Source of the DNA: Isoetes taiwanensis
Taxonomy: Eukaryota > Streptophyta > Lycopodiopsida > Isoetales > Isoetaceae
Direction of reading: 5' to 3'
NCBI GenBank assembly: GCA_021234155.1
Contig: JAJEKV010000013.1
Span: 10,232,338-10,296,337 of the forward strand
DNA: 64,000 bases
The notes under the pieces are model-generated. The model made no database searches and was not told the DNA's origin. It saw nothing but the letters and a program-made list of their open reading frames with translations. Both the position numbers and the translations under genes were made by a program. Positions within the stretch are counted from its first letter, which is position 1. Every line of letters starts with the position of its first letter. Shown in pieces: positions 33,290 through 43,815 of the stretch.

Positions 33290-36200
33290 AGAATTAGTCT
33301 ATGGAATGCGCATGGACTATCTCGGGAAAAAAATAAATGCAACACTGGAAAATTGGCAACACCAAGATCTATTATGCTTCACGCGAGACATGGGCTCACC
33401 AGTTTACATCTCTACGACATACCGGGTTATGTATTGTTAGCTCAAATCTGGACGAGAAGGTAAATAGAGTTGGGCGTGGTTTTGGAGGCATAGCCCCTGC
33501 ATAAGAAGAAAGATACAAATATATGATTTTCAGATCTTAAAGGCAAGACCCAAGCAACCAATACATTTGGTTCGGGTTAATGGAAGGCAGACCACTAATT
33601 TTTGTTTGCTACTACTTTGCTCCGAAAAATGCTAGCATATATCATAAGCATAATCTAGACAAAGAGAACCCTTACGGAAATTTGTGCTCGGATATTCTTG
33701 AATACTCATCCCAAGGGGATATATTTATAATGGGTGATTTCAATGGCGAATCGGCGGCCCGACAGTTTAATACCTTTGAGGATTTGGCAAATGTATGCCT
33801 TGATGAACACGAAGACCACGTGATATGACAGATTTTCGTGAGGATATAATATCCAATGAAATGGGTCACAAACCGCTTGAATTAAGCACCACACAACCTA
33901 AAATAATCAATGGAATAAAAGCTTTTCCACAATCCGTATAGGCTGACTTATAGGAATCACGCGGAGGCAAAGACACCATTGATTATCTTTTGGCAAGAAG
34001 CAAAGACCTTATTTCTGATTTCCGGTGGGAGAACAGCTACATGAGTCGATCATGCGCCCTTGCATATAACACTTAAAGCTTTTGCCAAGCTAGAGATCTC
34101 TGCGCACCGACTTTCATCCTCGTTTAAAATCAGCTATAAACATCATGAAGCATATGAGAAAAACATAGAAGAGCTTGTGGTCTGCTGCTACATGGTCGAG
34201 GATTTGGAGACCCGATGCAAGAAATTTTCAAGGGCTCCTATTTGCAGCCCGGGGAAAAAAGGCATTTGGGCTCACAAAGAAATTCATAACAAGTAAACCT
34301 TGCAATTAGTGGTGGGATTCGAATGTCGGGGATGCTAGAAAAAGATTGCCACAAAATTGCATATGCAAGCCTAAATGGTACAAGCAGTTCATTAGGAACA
34401 AAAAACAGCGCTTACTTTGCTCAAAGGCAATCAGACCTATCGAAACAACTTCCAAATCTCCCAAAAGTTTCTGGAGTAGATTGCAGGACAGCCATATACA
34501 AACTGTTCTAGATACCGAGTCACTGTTAAAACATGTCAGGGATATATATGAGATAGATGGCGCTGAAAGCATGCCAAATCTGCGCTCAACAACAGCCCTT
34601 TTCACAGTAGCAGAAGTTAAAGAATGCTTATCCAAAGCATCAAATAATAAGGCACAGGACGCAGATAGCTTGTGCATGGAGCTTCTTAAATGGAGCGGGG
34701 AAAATACATTAGCTACCCTAACAGAGCTGCTCAATAATAGCTTAATTCAAGGGCTACCAGTAAGTTGGAGAATTAATAGGGTCCACCCGATCCATAAAGG
34801 AGGAGACCAAAAAGTTGCAGGCAACTACAGAACTATTTTAATCGGCAGCGTGTTCTCAAAAATCTTGGGCAGCTTGTTAGAAGCAAAACTGAGCTCATGG
34901 GCTGAGCAAAAGAATATTCGCTCACATTACCAAGCAGGTTTTAGGCAGAAACATAGTACATTGGACCATGTGCTAACGCTTAGAGCGTTGATCGAGAAAG
35001 CCAAAGCTCCAAACGCATCCCTGTACATGGCTTTTATAGACTTCACAAAGGCATTCGATACGATCTCACGCAAGGAACTCGGATGACATTAATTCAGATA
35101 GGTGTCCCTATGGAGCTAAGGAGTGCAGTATCCCAGTTATACAGTGAAGTATTGATTAAGGTAGCATGGGACTTGGACACTGAAATCAGAAGCACCATAG
35201 GAGTTCGGCAAGGGTGTCCCCTTTCCCCGACTCTGTTCGGAGTTTTTATAGATGAGTTAGATGATTGGCTCCGAGCCGGATCTTTAACAGGAACAAAATT
35301 AGGCACATACATAGTGCAGCTTCTCCTATCTGCTTGAGATGATGTAGTTCTTCTTGCTAGTAAGAAGGTAACCTTGCAAGATCATTTACGTAAGTTGGAG
35401 CAGATTACAAGCAAAAAGATGAATGTAAACCTTTCAAAATCAAAGGTCATGATTTTTGGGACAAGGGAGCGGCCTGTTTTCACATATAAGGGGCAGATTT
35501 TAGAAACAGTTGACTCATACAAATATCTAGGACTTGACATTGCATCCAATTACAGCTGGAAGAATTGCATAAATAGGCGAAGTCTCAAAGGTAAAAGGCA
35601 GCATTATTTAGCATGATGGCGAAGTGTAGAAAAGCCTCCCTCACTGACTGGAACCTGAAGAAGATGCTATTCAAAACTCTTGTTCAGACAGTTGTGCTGT
35701 ATGGTGCTCCAATTTGGGGGCCAGAAATCTCTGCAAGAATGTGGAAACAAATAGAGGGGGTCCAGAAGATGTATCTGAAGGAGGAACTTGGGATAAGATC
35801 ACAAACTCCGTACGCCATAACTCTAGCAGAGACAGGTATGTTCCCGCTTGAGCTAGAAGGGCTTTTTCATGCTATAAATTTCTATAATAGGGTTAAAGCA
35901 CAAGATCCGAATAGGTTATCACATCAAGCACTAGAAAACTCAGAATGGCAAAGGAAGCTGTCGGCATGGGCTGGTAAATGGGGTTTAGAGAGCTCTTCAT
36001 GGCCAACAGAGAAAGATGAAGTCCGAGCTTTACTTGAAAGGATGGCATTGGAAAAATTATGGGCTGATCCAGGGAAGAGGATGCAACAATACCGGGCAGA
36101 TATTAATTGCATGAGGACATATGAGAGCCAACTATATTTAAAGGCTAACATCCCGCCAGCACAAAGGAAACTAATAGCCAGGTATAGAACCGGGTCACAC

Positions 36201-36449
36201 AATCTGGAAATAGAAACAGGCAGATGGGCAAAAATACCAGCAGAAAATCGTCTGTGTAGAATATGCAAGACAGGATGTGTAGAAGACGAAAATCATACTT
36301 TCATACAGTGTTCTGAATATGCAGATATTAGACACAACTTTGGCATCCAGGCCGAAGATTTCTCTTCACTGTTACATATACCACCAATGACGCTGGGACC
36401 ATATATAAGGGCGGTGGACGCACACCGTTCCTTGCTATTAAAATTGTAA
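33290..36449 (+). pseudogene. LINE ORF2: endonuclease and reverse transcriptase, broken
   Basis: Near 33290 ISLWNAHGLS starts the APE-type endonuclease, FIMGDFNGES (33727) and TIDYLL (33978) belong to it. Reverse transcriptase runs from about 34600: HPIHKGGD, SHYQAGFRQKHSTLDHVL, MAFIDFTKAFDTI and IGVRQGCPLSPTLFGVFIDE. The Y/FADD motif has become ETA-like: at 35333-35345 the frame meets TGA then DDVVLLAS. The C-terminus has the CRICKTGCVEDENHTFIQC zinc-binding motif. Frames change at least at 34.0, 35.08, 35.34 and 35.6 kb, so the protein cannot be made. The thumb and tail differ from the usual plant L1 type. Confidence 0.85.
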
Positions 36450-36530
36450 ATTGTTGTTCATGTGCTCCATGGCCTCCCGAGGCCCAAGTGAGCATCAGAC
36501 ATTATATAATAATAATAATAATAATTTTGT
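36450..36530 (+). repeat. LINE 3' UTR and (TAA)n tail
   Basis: A short 3' UTR containing CCTCCCGAGGCCCAAGTGAGC ends in about six TAA units (36507-36525). A TAA-type tail is typical of I/CR1/Jockey-like non-LTR elements rather than the poly(A) of plant L1. Confidence 0.8.
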
Positions 36531-36644
36531 GAATGGATAATAAGGTATAATGACGGGTATAATGACGTTATTTCAAACAAGGTATAATGACGTTATAAAA
36601 GCATCGAGGAGTAAAAGCATCGAGACTTCCAAATCGCTCATCCT

Positions 36645-36766
36645 GGCTTAGTCTCTTTCGTTTGTCCTGTTTGATGTATCTAATTTGCCCCCTAGGAAGA
36701 GATCGCTCACTCATTTTAGTGGCGAATTAGATATGTCAAGCAGGAAACTCGAAAAGAGAGTAAGCC
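36645..36766. repeat. foldback hairpin a (pairs with e)
   Basis: Arms of about 50 nt: GGCTTAGTCTCTTT and TATCTAATTTGCC against GGCGAATTAGATAT and AAAGAGAGTAAGCC. The loop includes GAGATCGCTCACTC. A diverged second copy lies at 37490-37616. Confidence 0.85.
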
Positions 36767-36859
36767 TGAATTAGATCGCGACCCTCTTGAATCGTTGTCA
36801 GGTCACCAGGCCTTATATTCTCCGCGGCAAACAATATAGACTTCTCGAAATTCTTGTTA

Positions 36860-36998
36860 CCTCCTTTAGAAAGAGCGAGTTTTGCTTTGACTCTCTTTTG
36901 GGTGTCTCTGTGTCAATGTATTTTAGATACTTTGCTAGGTTATATTACATAAAGACGCCCAAAATGGGGGTCGGAGCAGAAATCGTTCGTTCTAGAGG
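36860..36998. repeat. foldback hairpin b (pairs with f)
   Basis: Arms of about 58 nt with regular mismatches, for example GCTTTGAC/CCAAAATGGGGGTCGGAGC and CCTCCTTTAGAA/TTCTAGAGG. A second copy is at 37705-37844. Confidence 0.75.
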
Positions 36999-37108
36999 AG
37001 GTTACAAGGTTTTTGAGTACTCTATTTTTATTGTGGCCGCGGAGGATATAAGGCCTAGTGGTTGCTTGCGATTCTGTGGGTTCATTACATGTTAGTGATT
37101 GATGAGTT

Positions 37109-37230
37109 CAAGCATCGAGACTTCCCAATCTTTCTTTCCCCTCCTCTTTGGGCAATGTAGCTTAGTTTACATGCTAAGTTCCATCGTCCAAAGAGGGGTG
37201 AAAGCAAGGCTTGGGAAGTCTCGATGCTTG
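37109..37230. repeat. foldback hairpin c (pairs with d)
   Basis: Starts CAAGCATCGAGACTTCCCAA and ends TTGGGAAGTCTCGATGCTTG, a 20-bp perfect base. Arms continue through CCTCTTTGG/CCAAAGAGG. Loop only about 10 nt. Confidence 0.92.
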
Positions 37231-37275
37231 CACTCAGGTCGATTTGGGAATCCCCGATGCTTTGACTCTTGAATT

Positions 37276-37401
37276 CAAGCATCGAGACTTCCCCGTTTTT
37301 CTTTCCTCCGCCTCTTTGGGCAATGTAGCTTAGTTTACATGCTACGTTCCATTGTCCATAAGAGGCGGGTGAAAGCAAAGATTGGGACGTCTCGATGCTT
37401 G
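37276..37401. repeat. foldback hairpin d
   Basis: Starts CAAGCATCGAGACTTCCCC and ends GGGACGTCTCGATGCTTG. Inner arms CCGCCTCTT/AAGAGGCGG differ from hairpin c but remain paired. Confidence 0.9.
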
Positions 37402-37489
37402 GACCCAGGTCTTTGGGGGTAAGTCCGACATAAAACAAGATAACAATATGTGGGTTAATTGGATGTTAGTGATTGATGAGTTCAAGGCT

Positions 37490-37616
37490 GGCTTAGTCTC
37501 TTTTGCTTGTCCTGTTTATTGTATCTAAAGTGCCCCCTGGGATGAGATCGCTCGCTCATTTTAGGGGGCACTTTAGATATATATAAACAGGAACATCGAA
37601 AAGAGAGTAAAAAGCC
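37490..37616. repeat. foldback hairpin e
   Basis: Copy of hairpin a. Its centre is a perfect 16-bp stem, ATCTAAAGTGCCCCCT (37523-37538) against AGGGGGCACTTTAGAT (37563-37578), with a 24-nt loop. Confidence 0.92.
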
Positions 37617-37704
37617 TGGAGCGTGACCCTCTTGAATGGTTGTCAACTCACCAGGCTTGATATTGTTCGCTGCAAACAATATAGACTTCTCGAAATTCTT
37701 GTTA

Positions 37705-37844
37705 CCTCCTCTAGAAAGAGCGGGCTTTGCTCTGGTTCTCTTTTGTAGTCTCTCTGTGTCAATGTAGCTTAGTCACTTTGCTAGGTTATATTACACAAAG
37801 AGGCTCAAAATGGGGGCCAGAGCAAAAATCGTTCGTTCTAGAGG
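37705..37844. repeat. foldback hairpin f
   Basis: Copy of hairpin b. GCTCTGG pairs with CCAGAGC, where b has a wobble-containing but still paired version. Confidence 0.75.
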
Positions 37845-38161
37845 TAGAAGTTGCTATGATGTCAGAGGTGAGAGCGCACTCTAATTTGAAGCCAAAGTGG
37901 TGCCTGGGCATTGTCCATCTATATAGCGGCTGTTAGGCACCAAATCATGGAACATCCTAACTCCTGCTATTGATGGAGAACCTTGAGCATCACTATGACT
38001 TGAAATTAGAGGACGCGTCCCCTTTGGCAAGGTGGTGGATTGTACATCGACGTAGGTAACAAGGTTTTTGAGTACTCTATTTTTATTGTGGCAGCGGATG
38101 ATATTAGCCTAGTGGTTGCTTGCGATTCTGTGGGTTCATTTGAGATTAGTGATTGGCGAGT

Positions 38162-38343
38162 AACTTCGGTACGCCAAATCGGCATTTGAATGCCATCAGG
38201 ACCTATAATTTGTACCTCCATTCCTTTGGGTGGCACATGCCATGCAAACCCATTTGGTATTCAGAGCATGTGCCACCCAGAGGAATAGAGTACAGATTAT
38301 AGGTCCTGATAGCATTCAAAGCCCAATTTGGCGTACCGAAGTT
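38162..38343. ncRNA. foldback hairpin g, candidate MIRNA/hairpin-siRNA locus
   Basis: Arms of about 82 nt pair almost end to end: AACTTCGGTACGCCAAAT/ATTTGGCGTACCGAAGTT at the base, ATCAGGACCTATAAT/ATTATAGGTCCTGAT in the middle, GGGTGGCACATGC/GCATGTGCCACCC next to a 25-nt loop. Small bulges and mismatches are scattered, as in young plant MIRNA genes that arise from inverted duplication. No coding potential. It is a structural candidate only; expression is unknown. Confidence 0.45.
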
Positions 38344-38447
38344 ATTCCCAATTTGGCGTACACATGAAAGAAACATAGAAAGAACCATCATACATGAACG
38401 AATCATTCATGTACCTTGTGAACCTTCTGATGGATCAGATTCGTCCC

Positions 38448-38790
38448 AGCTAGTCCGTGGCTGTTTGGCCCCATTACTTCTCATCAGCAAGATTCTGTGG
38501 CATGCGAAGAGACAAGCAGCAACGGAAGTCGAGACGGATCTGATCCGAGGAAGATTCTCAAGGCACTAAGTTCGACGGAGGTAAGGGAACACGGTGATGC
38601 ATAATCATTGGTCGGAGAGTGGATCGTGTATCTAGTGAAATCTCGTATCCGTCAAAGTCATCTCGACTGATCCGTGGCCGTTTGACCCCTTGGCATGCGT
38701 AGATTACTTCTCATCAGCAAGATTCTGTGGCATGCGAAGAGGCAAGCGTCAACGGAAGTCAAGCCGGCTTTGGCGGGTGCGAGGTTTCTC
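38448..38790 (+). repeat. direct repeat pair in hAT interior
   Basis: About 85 bp beginning near CTAGTCCGTGGCTGTTTGG (38448) and containing TTACTTCTCATCAGCAAGAT recurs near 38668-38765 with minor changes. Confidence 0.8.
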
Positions 38791-39079
38791 TAGGCACTTA
38801 GGTCGGCTGATGTTACACATGAATGAAACATGGAAAGAAGTTACATGAACCATCATACATGAAACATCATACATGAAAGAAACATAAAACAAGGTGACGA
38901 AATATATAGAAGACAAAAAACTTGTAACAAAAAACTTTACTTTTTATTCATTGTGCCAGAATGATTACATAGTTTGAACATCCTCATACACGGTTATAAT
39001 AGATAGACTGAGGGTACAATAGAACCAAAATCCTCAAGACCAATTACAACAGACTGAAGATACTCATCACATCATTTTT

Positions 39080-41520
39080 CTAGGCAGCGCCTTCTTCGTC
39101 AGTTTCATCATTTGCAGTTCCATCCTCTTCTGCCTGGGGACCTAGGTTCAACCTCCGATGACCCTTTCCCTTAGTGCAACGTCCTCGAGACGTGTTTCTT
39201 CTAGCCCGTTCTCTGTTTGTCAAGGTAAAGCGCGAAGGTGAGTCTGCTGGATCACGTAGGCCAGTCAAGTCATCAACTGCATTGCTCGGACCTGGCCTTT
39301 CTGTATCAGACTCCTCGGTATCTTCGCTCTCGGCTGACTCGTCTGAGAACATGGCTTGGCCTATATCATCTTCGTCATCAACGAAGTGCGTATGCTGAAT
39401 GTCTTCGTCAACATGGTTTGCAGCATTTATTGCAAGCAGCTCGTCTTCACTGTCTTTGAAGCTTCCACTTCGGAATCTGCATCCATGAAAGGAAACTGTA
39501 GCTTATCGATTGCGGATGTACCACTGTTACGATTCAATAGCCGCCAGTTTGAGAAGTTGTATACAAGTTTGTCTGCCTTCTTATGTAGCAAGCGATTGCG
39601 GGTGACACTGTGTATGTACTTATAGGCACTCCAATTCCTCTCACTTGCACTATTGGAAGATACCAAAGAGAGGATAGTCATTGCAATTGCCTGCAAGGTA
39701 TCAGTAACTTGCTCGTGGGCTTGCCACATTGGCGTCGTAAAACTCTTCATCTGCCCACCTTCCACTCAGGTTCTGGTATTCAGTTAACTCGGCAATGAAA
39801 AGCTTGTAGTCCGAGCTGTTGGGATAGAACATTTTTGCAACCTTCTTCAACGAGCCCATCACTTCTTTATCTGCATGCTGGTCCATATCGTGGTTGTGTG
39901 GGTCTAAGGCATGCGCGGCGCCATGAAGATCATTGTATGACTTCTTCCATCGTTCATTGAAGTCTCTAAGTAGTGCTGCGCGCTTAGCATTGCCAAATGG
40001 CGCATTGGGGCCATCACGTTCTAGGAAGGATTGAATGGAGTGCCAACACCTCCAGACCTTTCTAGTGCTTGCCTTCGAAGAATCAAGGGTTTTGATGGCA
40101 TGACAAACAGGTTGCATGCACCTCACAACATTTTTTACACCTTTCCAAAATGTCTCCCGCCCAAGCATTTCTCGAAGGGCAGCAGCTTGTTGTCGGTGTT
40201 TGGCAGCATTTTTCCCTTTCTGCCTCCTTTCCCAATCAAAAACTCTCAGATGATTAAAGGTTGAGATAATCCAATCACGACACTTCAGCACTCTTTCAAG
40301 ACAGATGTAATTGGAACCAAACCGAGTTTGCCCAGGATTCATGAGTGCTAGGGTCTTCTGACGCAATGACTTGTAAATGGCATAAATTGCCGGCTTCTTT
40401 GTGATGAATTTTACAAGCCGACGCGCTTTCTGAATGGGATCTTTGAACCACGTGTGCTGTGAGAACCAGTCCTTCAGCAATAGGTTCAGGCAATGGCATT
40501 GGCAACTAGTAGCATGCAACCCTGGAAATTCAGACTCCAATAATTCACCCGCTAGCTTGCAATTAGACGCGTTATCCATTACAACTTGAAATATTCTCTT
40601 CGGTCCAAAACTCTCTATCACGGCCTTTGTTTTCTGAAAAATCCAATCCGGTCACTTGGTCAGTTTTGGTTTCTATGGTTTTCAAAAATACTTCATCCCC
40701 TGATACCACGATCATGAAATTTATAAGATGGTCCTTGTTTACATTGCTCCAACCATCAAATACTAATGAAGCCGGGCAGCGCTTACCCACGACACAACTT
40801 CATCTCCACCCTCTCAACCATTTTTCCATGTATTTCATCAACCATTTTATTGTTGGCATGCTTGTATGAAGGCAATCTAAAAGCCGGTCCCCGCTTTGGC
40901 AACTTCCCCGAAGGCTTCTTTCATTGCTTTGTGCTCCAAAATATGTGGAGACAACCCAAAGATATAAAAATGCCTCTACAACCTTCAATTGCGTCTTCTT
41001 GATTTGCTCGATGTTAAGCAATGATCAACCCTCTGTTGCCGTTTTCGTCTGTTTTTCCACTATTTCAATTGTCTCTATCATTCTCTGTTCTCCCGTGCTT
41101 ATACCTATTGACCCTAGTCCACCCTCTGATTGGTATGCTGTCCCAACAGGGGGGTTGGTATAGTTATCTTCGTCTGCTCTCACCTCGGGTAATCGCTCTT
41201 TGAGTATTCGTAAATTCGTCTTTTTTTTCATATTATTCTTCGTTTTGTGTATCCCATCCAAATGAGACAATCTTTCAATGGCATCCTTTTCGCAAGTCGG
41301 CCGGATGCAATACAAGTTGCGACACCGGCGCCTTCGTTCATGTAAGATGTGAGCTCAATTTTGTTGCGGAGAACCATTTACCGATGAGTATCCACAAAAC
41401 ACACATTCCCACTCATTTACGCCAAACTCTTTCACAAACTCCCATTCTGGGCCTCTTTTCCGACCCGCAACTCCAGTACCGCGACCACGTGGGCGAAGTC
41501 ACGAGCCCCGTGTGGCCCGC
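39080..41520 (-). pseudogene. hAT transposase, broken
   Basis: Read on the minus strand: a BED zinc finger near 41395-41310 (EWECVFCGYSSVNGSPQQN, stop, AHILHERRR), then a linker, then the DUF659/RNase-H-like core with VFDGWSNVNKDHLINFM (first catalytic Asp) and VVMDNASNCKLAGELLESEF then CQCHCLNLLLKDW (second Asp and the CH region). The hAT dimerisation region follows, SNSASERNWSAYKYIHSV (about 39660-39605), then an acidic tail ending at 39080. Stops or frameshifts occur at least in the BED finger, near 40650 and near 39710-39760. It would have moved the surrounding 15.9-kb element; it is now non-functional. Confidence 0.88.
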
Positions 41521-41990
41521 CCTATCGCACACGCAGATCCCTCGCACCTCTAGAGGTGGATGCATGACCGCTGCCTGCACCTCCGGAGGTAGATGCGTGA
41601 CTAGTAGCCACCATTGCTCGGACCCGGCTGACAATGTCTCTTAATCTGACTCCTTGATTACACGAACTAAAGGAAGACGTATATATGCAAAGGAGCAAAC
41701 TCACAATGCATATGTTACGTCGACGTTCCATGCGAGAATCAAGGGGGTTGGACGGGACCCTATAGGATATTCTATGGAAGCGAATCACGAATCCAAGGTG
41801 AAACCACTGGGGCGGAGTAAACTCACGTTCGGTATCCAACGTTAGGCTCGTGACACAAAAACGCGACACCTCAAAGGCAAACCGTTTCCCAAGGAGTATT
41901 TTGACTCAACCGGGCGGTCAACGCGTTGAGGTGAATTCTAGGGCTAATCACGCTTTTCTTATATATACTATTAACAAATTGCCACAAAAC
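41521..41990. other. hAT interior upstream of transposase
   Basis: Probably promoter and 5' leader of the transposase on the minus strand. The minus-strand frame MVATSHASTSGGAGSGHAST at 41619-41522 may be the true N-terminus, since Ser/Thr/Gly-rich leaders before the BED finger are common. Confidence 0.35.
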
Positions 41991-42458
41991 AAAGGCCAAA
42001 CAATTAGGGCGCAAAACATTTTTTTTTGTTTAGTAAATTGGGCAAAAGATCTCGAAAATTTTCGCGTACGCGAAAACAACTAAACGCTGTCGACGCTGAA
42101 CGCCTTTTTAAGCGTCAAAAAATCATTAAAACGCCAGCGTCGCTGCGAAGTTCAAATTTTTTTTCGCGTCGACGAAAACAACTAAACCGTCTGCACGCCG
42201 CAAAAAGTTCGCGGTAATGCCGGTGGCGTGGTTTTCGCATCGCCGAAAATTTTTGTTTCACGTCTGACGATTCTCGGAGTTTCGCGACGCGAAAAAATTT
42301 CGCGTCTGGCGGTTTGTTGTTTTCACAGTCTGTAAAATCTTCCGACGCCGGAATTGTTTTTTGCCGTATTTTTTGCGTTTTATACGGCAAATTTGTGTCG
42401 TATCATACAATTCATATGTATTTCGTATAAAACGTACAGCGTATTGAACCTATCCCTG

Positions 42459-42789
42459 GTTTGAGCCACCTTGGCATGTTTGAGCCACCTTGGCATGTTG
42501 GATCCTAGGTGGCGTGTTTGAGCCCATGTTTTGACCCACCTTGGCATGTTGCGCCTGGTGGCATGTTTCAGCCACGTTGGCATGTTTGAGCCACCTTGGC
42601 ATGTTGGATCCTAGGTGGCGTGTTTGAGCCCACGTGGCATGTTTGACCCACCTTGGCATGTTGCAGCCTAGGTGGCATGTTGGACCCCGCATGGCATGTT
42701 TGAGCCACCTTGGCATGTTGGAGCCCAGGTGGCATGTTGAAGCCTAGGTGGCATGTTGGAGCCCACGTGGCATCTTTGATCTACCTTGG
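42459..42789 (-). repeat. 19-bp minisatellite, right block of outer CACTA
   Basis: About 17 inverse-orientation units following the hAT right end. They continue the block interrupted at 26580. Confidence 0.9.
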
Positions 42790-43815
42790 CATTGTTGCGT
42801 CTCAAAAAACCATACTTCCTTAAAAAAAACATCTACTTAGAAACTACGCGTAGTTATAAATCACACCGAAAAAACCATACTTCCTTAAGAAATAAGTGTT
42901 TAAAAACCACGACTATACTTCCTTAAAAAACAACCACTTAAAAACTACACCTACTTATTAACCACACCTTAAAAAACTATACTCTATTAAAAAACAACTA
43001 CTTAAAAATTACACCTAATTATATAAACTATACCTCAAAAAAACCATACTTCCTTAAAAAATAGCTTCTTAAAAACTGTACCTAGTTACAAACTACACCA
43101 CTTCAGAAAAACCATACTTTATTAAAAAACAACCACTTAAAAACTACACCCACTTATAAACCACACCTCAAAAAACCATACTTCTTTCAAAAACAGCTAC
43201 TTAAAAACTACACCCACTTATAAACCACACCTCAAAAAACAACACCTCAACTTAAAAAATCACACCACTTCAGAAAACCATGCTTCCATAAAAAAACAGT
43301 CACTTAAGAACTACACCCACTTATAAACCACACCTCAAAAACCCATACTTCTTTCCAAAACAGTTGCTTAAAAACTACACTCACTTATAAACCACACCTC
43401 AAAAAACAACACCTAGACTTAAAAAATCATACCACTTCAGAAAACTATACTTCCTTAGAAAACAGCTACTTAAAAACTACACCTACTTATAAACGACACC
43501 TTAAAAAACCATATTTCCTTAAAAAATAGATACTTAAAAACAACACCTTATTATAAACCACACCTCAGAAAATAACGTCCTCTTAAAAATAACTCATCTT
43601 TAAAAAAAAAATTACATTTTCGCAAAATGAAACACCACCTAAAAAAAAACCACACCTTCAAAAAAAAAAAGTTATAGCTCCTTAAAAAAAACCTACACCG
43701 TCTTCTTAATAAACCACACCTCCACATAACCACATGTAGAGTTTTTTGAACAACAACATGTGATTTTTCTTTTACTGTTGTTTTTAAGTGTGGACCCAGA
43801 ATTGGGGTGGTAGTG
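42790..43815 (-). repeat. right subterminal repeats and TIR of outer CACTA
   Basis: A ~60-bp tandem unit of the form CTTAAAAACTACACC..., ACTTATAAACCACACC, TCAAAAAACCATACTTC recurs about 14 times to 43740, then the inverted terminal repeat ends with GGGGTGGTAGTG. This side is longer and more regular than the left end. Confidence 0.88.

Larger units (their letters stand above)
26581..42458. mobile_element. hAT transposon (15.9 kb with nested insertions)
   Basis: Left end CAGGGATAGGTTCTATACG; right end, inverted from 42458, CAGGGATAGGTTCAATACG (18 of 19 match). The 8 bases before the element are GGTTGAGC and the 8 after are GTTTGAGC, the 8-bp duplication expected of hAT elements with one mismatch, both within minisatellite units. 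The ends are rich in CGTCTG, GCGTC and TTCGCG strings (26690-26940 and 42055-42350), typical subterminal repeats. It encodes a decayed hAT transposase on the minus strand and also holds a kinase-like remnant, a 704-bp hAT insertion, a LINE and a hairpin cluster. Confidence 0.9.
11461..43815. mobile_element. outer CACTA-type DNA transposon (32.4 kb with nested insertions)
   Basis: The left end begins CACTACCACCCCAAAACTGGG and the right end, read inverted from 43815, begins CACTACCACCCCAATTCTGGG; both continue GTCCACA (about 26 of 28 bases match). The flanks are ...CCAATAT and ATATACCC, and uninterrupted copies of the flanking repeat read CCAATATACC, so the target duplication is AT or ATAT; CACTA elements usually make 2-3 bp. 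Inside both ends lie A/T-rich subterminal repeats and then a 19-bp minisatellite. No TnpD-like or TnpA-like gene is recognisable, so it was probably mobilised in trans. A second CACTA element and a hAT element have since inserted into it. Confidence 0.88.

Noticed and set aside
42790-43740. Telomere-like or satellite array
   Set aside because: The ~60-bp unit lies directly inside the CACTA terminal repeat and mirrors the other end, so subterminal repeats explain it.
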